NCBI RefSeq assembly: GCF_023544665.1
Contig: NZ_JAMJFL010000041.1
Span: 1-44,998, forward strand
Direction of reading: 5' to 3'
Length of the DNA: 44,998 nt
Source of the DNA: Streptomyces sp. YS415
GTDB taxonomy: Bacteria > Actinomycetota > Actinomycetes > Streptomycetales > Streptomycetaceae
The translations under genes were made by a program, and so were the position numbers. Under the pieces are notes generated by a model. It was not told where the DNA came from, ran no database searches, and worked only from the letters and a program-made list of their open reading frames with translations. Below are positions 39,349-44,998 of this stretch, one piece after another (the first letter of the stretch is position 1; every line of letters starts with the position of its first letter).

Positions 39349-40800
39349 ATGTTCTTCACCTACCTGAGGCGCGAACTGCGCCGCCGCCGAAAGGCGGCCC
39401 TCGTCGTCGCCTCCGGCCTCGCACTGGGCATCGCCCTGGTCATCGTGGTCAGCTCCGTGTCCTCGGGCATGGGCAGGGCCCAGGACAAGGTCCTGGAGTC
39501 GCTGTACGGGCTCGGCACCGACATGACCGTCACCAAGGCGGCCGCGGCGGAGGGGGATCAGGCGCAGCGGCCGCGGTTCGAGTTCGACGCGCGGGACAGC
39601 GACTCCGAGGAGGAGCAGAGCAGCGACCGGGTCCTGGTCCAGGGCTTCCAGACGCTGGCGAGCTCGACCGTGGACAAGGTCGGCGCGCAGAGCGGGGTCG
39701 CGGACGCGGTGGGCGGGCTGAGCCTCCAGGTCATCAAGGTCAGCGGGCAGTTCAAGCGCGGCGAGTTCCAGCAGGGCGGGGGCGGCCAGGAGCAGGGCGG
39801 TCCCGGCGGCGGGACGCAGGCGCCCGAGGGCCGGGTGGAGGGCGGTGGCGCCGAGTTCGACGTCAACAACTACTCGGTCTACGGCACCGATGTCACCGAG
39901 CCGGCGCTGGGTCCGCTGACCTCCTCGACGATCACGAGTGGTCGTACGTTCACGTCGTCCGAGACGAACGCCGAGGTGGTCGTCGCCGACGCGTCGTACG
40001 CCAAGGAGAAGAAGCTGAAGGTCGGCTCCACGGTGACCGTCAAGGGCACGAAGTTCGAGGTGATCGGCATCGCCACGCCCGAGAGCGGGGACGCGGCGGC
40101 CAATCTCTACATCCCGCTGAAGCAGGCGCAGACGCTGGCCGACGCGAAGAACAAGGTCACCACGATCTACGTCAAGGCCACCGACTCGCAGCGGATCGAC
40201 GCGGTGAAGTCGGAGATCCAGCGGAACATCTCCGGTACGACGGTGACGACGTCGGCGGATCTGGCGGACACGGTGTCGGGGTCGCTGTCGACGGCGTCCG
40301 ACCTGGCGTCGAGCGTCGGCAAGTGGCTGTCGATCGCGGTCCTGGTGGCGGCGTTCCTGGTGGCCGGGCTGCTGACGTCCGCGGCGGTGTCGCGCCGGGT
40401 GCGGGAGTTCGGCACGCTGAAGGCGCTGGGCTGGAAGTCCGGCCGGGTGACCCGGCAGGTCGTCGGTGAGGCGGTCGTCAACGGTCTGGTCGGCGGCGTC
40501 CTGGGCATCGCGGTGGGCCTGGCGGGCGCGTACGCGGTGACGGCGATCAGCCCGACGCTGGAAGCGCAGCTGGGCGGCGGCGGGGGTGGCCTCGCCGGAG
40601 GCCCCGGCGTCGTGATGCGCGGCCCCGGGGCGGAGCAGACCTCCACCGCCCTCGAAGTCGCCCTCACGGCCCCGGTCAGCGCGACGACGATCGCCCTGGC
40701 GGTGGGCCTGGCGGTGACCGGCGGCCTGATCGCAGGCGCCTTCGGCGGCTGGCGAGCCTCCCGCCTCCGCCCGGCGGACGCGTTGCGCCGAGTCGAGTGA
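39349..40800 (+). CDS. ABC transporter permease, MacB/FtsX type (483 aa)
   Basis: The protein has the MacB/LolE layout: one N-terminal membrane helix (about 16-37), a large extracytoplasmic domain (about 40-340, with a Gly/Gln-rich loop QQGGGGQEQGGPGGG), then three C-terminal helices (LSIAVLVAAFLVAGLLTSAAVSRRVREFGTLKALGWKSGRVTRQVVGEAVV...). Such permeases do not pump through a channel but transmit mechanical force to outer proteins or lipids, or take part in envelope stress responses and peptide efflux. The ATPase gene follows after 66 bp. The start has a -10 box 7 nt before it, so a leaderless mRNA is likely. Confidence 0.9.
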   Translation: MFFTYLRRELRRRRKAALVVASGLALGIALVIVVSSVSSGMGRAQDKVLESLYGLGTDMTVTKAAAAEGDQAQRPRFEFDARDSDSEEEQSSDRVLVQGFQTLASSTVDKVGAQSGVADAVGGLSLQVIKVSGQFKRGEFQQGGGGQEQGGPGGGTQAPEGRVEGGGAEFDVNNYSVYGTDVTEPALGPLTSSTITSGRTFTSSETNAEVVVADASYAKEKKLKVGSTVTVKGTKFEVIGIATPESGDAAANLYIPLKQAQTLADAKNKVTTIYVKATDSQRIDAVKSEIQRNISGTTVTTSADLADTVSGSLSTASDLASSVGKWLSIAVLVAAFLVAGLLTSAAVSRRVREFGTLKALGWKSGRVTRQVVGEAVVNGLVGGVLGIAVGLAGAYAVTAISPTLEAQLGGGGGGLAGGPGVVMRGPGAEQTSTALEVALTAPVSATTIALAVGLAVTGGLIAGAFGGWRASRLRPADALRRVE

Positions 40801-40866
40801 CGAAGACCGTCCGCGGCGCCGTCGACGAACCCCCCAAGCACCCCTGACCCACCCAGGAGCCACCCC

Positions 40867-41550
40867 ATGTACGACCTCAGAAGCGTCACCAAGCTCTACA
40901 CACGAGGCAAGGAAACAGTCCACGCCCTCGACGGAGTCGACCTCACCATCCCCGACGGGGACCGTCTCGTCATCCAGGGCCCCACCGGCGGCGGTAAGTC
41001 GACTCTTCTTCAGATGCTCGGCGGTCTCGACCGTCCGACGTCGGGAGAGGTCGTTCTGGATGGCACGGATCTCGCCAAACTGTCCGAGGCCAAACTGACC
41101 GGAGTCCGCAGCGAGAACATCGGATTCGTCTTCCAGAGTTTCAATCTCATCCCCACCCTCACCGCCCAGGAGAACGTGGAAACCGCCCTGGTCCCCCTCG
41201 GCGTCAAGGGCAAGGACCGCCGCGAACGCGCCGCCGAGGCGCTGAAGTCGGTCGGCCTCGGCGAACGGCTCGCCCACCTCCCCTCCGAGATGTCCGGAGG
41301 ACAGCAGCAGCGCGTCGCCATCGCCCGCGCCCTGGTCAAGCAGCCCAAGGTGCTGCTCGCCGACGAACCCACGGGCAACCTCGACGAGTCGATGCGCGAC
41401 GAGATCATGGACGTACTCGAACGCATGTGGAAGGAGCTCGGGCTCACCTTCATCATGGTCACGCACGATTCGGCGATCGCGAAGAAGGCCCCCCGCGTCG
41501 CGACCATCCGCAAGGGAAAGATCTCCGTCAAGGAAAACACGAGCGCGTAA
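40867..41550 (+). CDS. ABC transporter ATPase, MacB/LolD type (227 aa)
   Basis: The protein has Walker A GPTGGGKST, Q-loop FVFQSFNLIPTLTAQENVE, signature MSGGQQQRVAIARAL and Walker B VLLADEPTGNLD, the exact style of the LolD/MacB/FtsE branch. It pairs with the permease encoded immediately upstream. The ribosome-binding site is AGGAG, 7 nt before the ATG. Codon use in the middle of the gene (AAGTCGACTCTTCTT) is slightly less GC-biased than that of the neighbours, which may reflect high conservation. Confidence 0.92.
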   Translation: MYDLRSVTKLYTRGKETVHALDGVDLTIPDGDRLVIQGPTGGGKSTLLQMLGGLDRPTSGEVVLDGTDLAKLSEAKLTGVRSENIGFVFQSFNLIPTLTAQENVETALVPLGVKGKDRRERAAEALKSVGLGERLAHLPSEMSGGQQQRVAIARALVKQPKVLLADEPTGNLDESMRDEIMDVLERMWKELGLTFIMVTHDSAIAKKAPRVATIRKGKISVKENTSA

Positions 41551-41603
41551 GTCGCGTCGTGAGACCGACGCGTAACAGTCCGATTCTGTCCGCCCCCTGT
41601 CTA

Positions 41604-41633
41604 TTGAGGTAGCTGATCACCCCCCGGCATACT
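41604..41633 (+). promoter_or_regulatory. Promoter of the secreted protease
   Basis: TTGAGG (41604-41609) and CATACT (41628-41633) are 18 bp apart. The -10 lies in the loop of an 8-bp inverted repeat (CCCCCCGG 41620-41627, CCGGGGGG 41641-41648), which could be an operator or act as a terminator for the upstream ABC operon. Confidence 0.5.
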
Positions 41634-41676
41634 GCCTATTCCGGGGGGCACGTACGTCTGTGCAGACCACCCCCGG

Positions 41677-41701
41677 CCGGGTGAAGGGGGAATTCACCCG
41701 G
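41677..41701 (+). promoter_or_regulatory. Leader hairpin before the protease start
   Basis: CCGGGTGAA (41677-41685) pairs with TTCACCCGG (41693-41701), a perfect 9-bp stem with a GGGGGAA loop, 10 nt before the real ribosome-binding site AAGGGGG (41711-41717). The loop resembles a Shine-Dalgarno sequence and could act as a ribosome standby site. Confidence 0.45.
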
Positions 41702-41721
41702 TACTTCAGCAAGGGGGAAAC

Positions 41722-44700
41722 TTGCGCAGACAAGTGAAAAGAGCATGCGCGGCCACGGTTGCCACGGCCGCCGCCGTCGCCCTCGCCGCCGGCATGACCA
41801 GCCCGGCGTCGGCGAAGCCCGAGCAGCGCGCAGCAGGCGCCGCTCAGCTGACCGGCCATCACGCCCTCACCCTGATCACCGGTGACCGGGTCACCGTCGA
41901 CGCCAAGGGCCGGGTGATCGGCCTGCAGCGGGCGGAGGGACGTCAGCACATACCCGTCCAGATCCGCAAGGCCGACGGGCACACGCTCGTCATACCCGCC
42001 GACGCGGCCCGCCTGATCACCGCGGGCAAGCTCGACCAGCGGCTGTTCGACGTCACCGAGCTCAGCAAGTCGGCCACCCGCAAGTCGCAGGCCAAGGGCC
42101 TGAAGGTGATCGTCGGCTACAAGGGCGCCGCGGCCGGCACCAAGGCCGACGTCCGGGACGCGGGCCAGCTCCGCCGGACCCTGAAGTCCCTGAACGCGGA
42201 CGCGGTCCAGACGCCGTACACCGAGACGCCCGACCTGTGGGCCGCGGTCACCAACGGCGACCGGACCGCCTCGGGCATCGCCCACGTCTGGCTCGACGGC
42301 ACCCGCAAGGCCACCCTCGACACCTCCGTGGCCCAGATCGGCACCCCGAAGGCATGGTCGGCGGGGTACGACGGCAAGGGCGTCAAGATCGCCGTCCTGG
42401 ACACCGGTGTCGACGCGAACCACCCGGACCTCAAGGACCAGGTGATCGCCTCGAAGAACTTCACCCCGGCCGCGACCGCGGAGGACAAGGTCGGCCACGG
42501 CACGCACGTCGCGTCCATCGCGGCGGGCACCGGAGCGAAGTCCGGCGGCAAGTTCAAGGGCGTGGCGCCCGGCGCCCAGGTCCTCAACGGCAAGGTCCTG
42601 GACGACACCGGCTCCGGTGACGACTCCGGCATCCTGGCCGGCATCGAGTGGGCGGCCGAGCAGGGCGCCCAGGTCGTCAACCTCAGCCTCGGCGGCATGG
42701 ACACCCCCGAGGTGGACCCGCTGGAGGCGGCGGTCAACAAGCTGTCCGCCGAGAAGGGCATCCTGTTCGCCATCGCGGCGGGCAACTCCGGCCCGGAGTC
42801 GGTCGGTTCGCCCGGCAGCGCCGAGGCCGCGCTCACCGTCGGCGCGGTCGACGACAAGGACCGGCTCGCCGGGTTCTCCAGCACCGGACCGCGGCTCGGC
42901 GACGGCGCGATCAAGCCGGACGTCACCGCCCCGGGCGTGGACATCACGGCCGCGTCCGCCAAGGGCAGCATGATCGAGCAGGAGGTCGGCGAGAAGCCGG
43001 CCGGGTACCTGACCATCTCGGGTACGTCGATGGCGACGCCGCATGTCGCGGGCGCCGCAGCGATCCTGAAGCAGCAGCACCCGGAGTGGACGTACGCCGA
43101 GCTCAAGGGCGCGCTGACCGCGTCCGCGAAGGGCGGCAAGTACACGCCGTTCGAACAGGGTTCGGGCCGGATCCGGGTCGACAAGGCCATCAAGCAGACC
43201 CTGATCGCCGACCCGGTGTCGCTGAGCTTCGGGGTGCAGCAGTGGCCGCACACCGATGACACCCCGGTCACCAAGGAGCTGACGTACCGCAACCTCGGTA
43301 CGCAGGACGTCACCCTGAAGCTGGCGGCGACCGCCACCGACCCGAAGGGCCGGCCGGCCCCGGCGGGCTTCTTCAAGCTGGGCGCCACCTCGGTGACCGT
43401 CCCGGCGGGCGGCAAGGCGAGCGTCGGCATGACGGTCAACACCAAGCTGGGCGGCACGCTGGACGGCGCCTACTCGGCGTACGTGACGGCGACGGGCGGC
43501 GGGCAGACGGTCCGTACGGCCGCCGCGGTGCAGCGCGAGGTGGAGTCGTACGACGTCACCGTCAAGCACATCGGCAAGGACGGCAAGCCGACCGACGTCT
43601 ACAACACCATCCTGCTCGGTTACACGGGCCTGGCCGCCAACCGCTCCTACGGTGTTCCGCCGGTCGCCTCCGGCACCACCACGCTGCGGCTGCCCAAGGG
43701 CCAGTACCTGCTGGACGCCTGGATCGCCAAGGACTTCGTCAACCTCGAGGGTGGCCTGGACTGGCTGGTCCAGCCGAAGCTGAACGTCACCAAGAACACC
43801 TCGGTGACGATCGACGCCCGTAAGACCCAGGCGGCCGACATCACGGTGCCGGACGCCGGGGCCGAGCAGCTCTCGGCGATGATCGGCTACATGTACGACC
43901 CGGCCGCCATCGGCGTCGGCGTCGGTCTCGGCTCCTTCGCCGATCTGCGCATGAAGCACCTGGGCGGCGAGGTCACCGGTCTCCAGCAGACCTGGAGCGG
44001 CCAGTGGACCAAGGGCGCGAGCACCGAGTACAACGTGGCCACCACCGCCAAGGTGAAGAAGATCCAGGGCGACAAGGTCCGCCACTTCAAGGCGAGCGAG
44101 CTCGCCACGGTGAAGAACCGCCTGGGCGCCTCGGCCTCCGGCAAGACCGGCGGCGTGAGCTCGTACGGCGAGTTCCCGGGTGACTTCGTGATGGGCACGC
44201 CGGTCGAGCAGAAGCTGCCGGGCACCCGCACGACGTACCTGTCCACGTCCGACAACATCCGGTGGACGTTCGACGTCGAGCAGTACGGCAGCCACACGCC
44301 CGAGGGCTTCCCGGTCGCGGACGCCTTCTACACGCTCGGCACGTCGCAGATCTTCAAGGCGGGCCAGACCTACCAGAAGACCTTCAACACCGCGGTCTTC
44401 GGTCCGCACATCAACGCGGACTACGGCCTGTTCCGCGAGGGCAACAGCGTCTACGGCTTCCTGCCGCTGTTCGCCGACGGGGCCAAGCACGCCGGCTCCT
44501 CCGACTTCACCTCGGTGAAGACGGAGCTGTACCGCAACGGCACGAAGATCGGCTCCAACACCGACCCGCTGTTCGGTGAGGGTGTCTTCAAGGTGCCGTC
44601 CGCCGAGGCCGAGTACAAGCTGACGACCTCGGTCAAGCGGAGCGTCAAGGTGGCCGCCGCCTCGACCCGGATCGACGCCAGCTGGACGTTCAAGTCCAAG

Positions 44701-44998
44701 AAGCCGGCGTCCGACCAGGTCAGGCTCCCGGCCTCCACGGTCCGCTTCAACGCGAAGACGGACCTGAGCAGCCGGGTCACGGCCGGTCAGACGAAGACCG
44801 TCCCGGTCAGCGTCGTGGGCGCCGCGGCGGGCAGCAACCTCAAGTCGCTGTCGGTGTGGGTGTCGTACGACTACGGCCAGACCTGGAAGAAGGTCTCCGT
44901 CACCGGCGGCAAGATCAAGGTGAAGAACCCGGAGAAGGGCAAGGCCATCTCCTTCCACGCGAAGGTCGCCGACAAGAAGGGCAACAAGGCGACCCTCT
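41722..44998 (+). CDS. Secreted subtilisin-like (S8) serine protease, 3' end outside window (>1092 aa)
   Basis: Start TTG 41722 follows AAGGGGG and gives a Sec signal peptide (RRQVKRACAATVATAAAVALAAGMTSPASA). A pro-region with HHALTLITGDRVTVD is followed by the S8 catalytic domain from about residue 200: Asp227 (VLDTGVDANHPDL), His259 (GHGTHVAS), oxyanion Asn355 (AAGNSGPES) and Ser436 (SGTSMATPHVAG). More than 550 residues of beta-rich C-terminal domains follow to the window edge without a stop. The family (about 1100-1250 residues) is common in Streptomyces as secreted, often developmentally regulated proteases. Two hairpins lie in its upstream region. Confidence 0.93.
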   Translation, partial: MRRQVKRACAATVATAAAVALAAGMTSPASAKPEQRAAGAAQLTGHHALTLITGDRVTVDAKGRVIGLQRAEGRQHIPVQIRKADGHTLVIPADAARLITAGKLDQRLFDVTELSKSATRKSQAKGLKVIVGYKGAAAGTKADVRDAGQLRRTLKSLNADAVQTPYTETPDLWAAVTNGDRTASGIAHVWLDGTRKATLDTSVAQIGTPKAWSAGYDGKGVKIAVLDTGVDANHPDLKDQVIASKNFTPAATAEDKVGHGTHVASIAAGTGAKSGGKFKGVAPGAQVLNGKVLDDTGSGDDSGILAGIEWAAEQGAQVVNLSLGGMDTPEVDPLEAAVNKLSAEKGILFAIAAGNSGPESVGSPGSAEAALTVGAVDDKDRLAGFSSTGPRLGDGAIKPDVTAPGVDITAASAKGSMIEQEVGEKPAGYLTISGTSMATPHVAGAAAILKQQHPEWTYAELKGALTASAKGGKYTPFEQGSGRIRVDKAIKQTLIADPVSLSFGVQQWPHTDDTPVTKELTYRNLGTQDVTLKLAATATDPKGRPAPAGFFKLGATSVTVPAGGKASVGMTVNTKLGGTLDGAYSAYVTATGGGQTVRTAAAVQREVESYDVTVKHIGKDGKPTDVYNTILLGYTGLAANRSYGVPPVASGTTTLRLPKGQYLLDAWIAKDFVNLEGGLDWLVQPKLNVTKNTSVTIDARKTQAADITVPDAGAEQLSAMIGYMYDPAAIGVGVGLGSFADLRMKHLGGEVTGLQQTWSGQWTKGASTEYNVATTAKVKKIQGDKVRHFKASELATVKNRLGASASGKTGGVSSYGEFPGDFVMGTPVEQKLPGTRTTYLSTSDNIRWTFDVEQYGSHTPEGFPVADAFYTLGTSQIFKAGQTYQKTFNTAVFGPHINADYGLFREGNSVYGFLPLFADGAKHAGSSDFTSVKTELYRNGTKIGSNTDPLFGEGVFKVPSAEAEYKLTTSVKRSVKVAAASTRIDASWTFKSKKPASDQVRLPASTVRFNAKTDLSSRVTAGQTKTVPVSVVGAAAGSNLKSLSVWVSYDYGQTWKKVSVTGGKIKVKNPEKGKAISFHAKVADKKGNKATL

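Noticed and set aside
1..44998. Search for TTA (bldA-dependent) codons, tRNAs, CRISPR arrays, insertion sequences and attachment sites
   Set aside because: No in-frame TTA codon was noticed in the genes read; no cloverleaf, regular spacer array, transposase or flanking direct repeats were seen. The reading was by eye and not exhaustive.

Overview
The window is chromosomal DNA from a high-GC actinomycete, almost certainly a Streptomyces or close relative. The evidence is very strong third-codon G/C bias, frequent GTG and TTG starts, 4-base ATGA/GTGA stop-start overlaps, a mycothiol-dependent detoxification gene (mca), GTP-dependent PEP carboxykinase, and secreted proteins with typical Streptomyces signal peptides. 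It reads as core chromosome: I see no tRNA, rRNA, transposase, integrase, phage gene or CRISPR array. About 37 protein genes fill it and no gene-free stretch exceeds 300 bases.

Layout. 1-2395: the N-terminal part of a membrane protein, an AlaA-type aminotransferase and a small unknown gene. 2666-7039: a four-gene operon encoding a membrane-anchored binding-protein-like domain, a TelA-family protein, a lipoprotein that fuses a binding-protein domain to a von Willebrand A domain, and a small membrane protein. 7029-8759: a secreted beta-propeller/Ig protein. 8953-12487: PEP carboxykinase, a hemolysin III/PAQR membrane protein and a Mut7-C nuclease-like protein. 12484-18987 (minus): four overlapping genes for a processive family 2 glycosyltransferase, a GT39-like membrane glycosyltransferase, a GT2-GtrA fusion and a copper-radical (galactose oxidase-like) oxidase, which looks like a surface-glycan pathway. 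19178-24550: a DUF255/thioredoxin-fold protein divergent from a large STAND (NB-ARC plus TPR) protein. 24655-26970: small membrane protein, mca, DUF4307, greA. 27038-28875: a DrrAB-type exporter with a palindrome in its promoter. 29025-32981: ilvA, a MarR regulator, a sigma-like protein overlapping a tiny membrane protein, and metB. 33113-36180: unknown membrane-anchored protein, msrA, AI-2E family transporter. 36317-41550: zinc alcohol dehydrogenase, divergent XRE regulator, monooxygenase-globin fusion, and a MacB/LolD-type ABC pair. 41722-end: a secreted subtilisin-like protease cut by the window edge.

Best candidates for undescribed biology: (i) the 2666-7039 operon, with two related binding-protein-like domains but no transporter, plus TelA and VWA; (ii) the translationally coupled glycan operon 18987-12484 ending in a copper oxidase with a calcium-binding-like tail; (iii) the STAND protein with Arg in place of the Walker A Lys and 120-nt periodic TPR repeats; (iv) the degenerate sigma factor/TM protein pair; (v) the exporter promoter whose 17-bp spacer is filled by a perfect inverted repeat; and (vi) a recurring -10-box-to-start-codon arrangement that suggests many leaderless mRNAs. 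All functional statements come from reading the sequence and from family knowledge; no database search was run.
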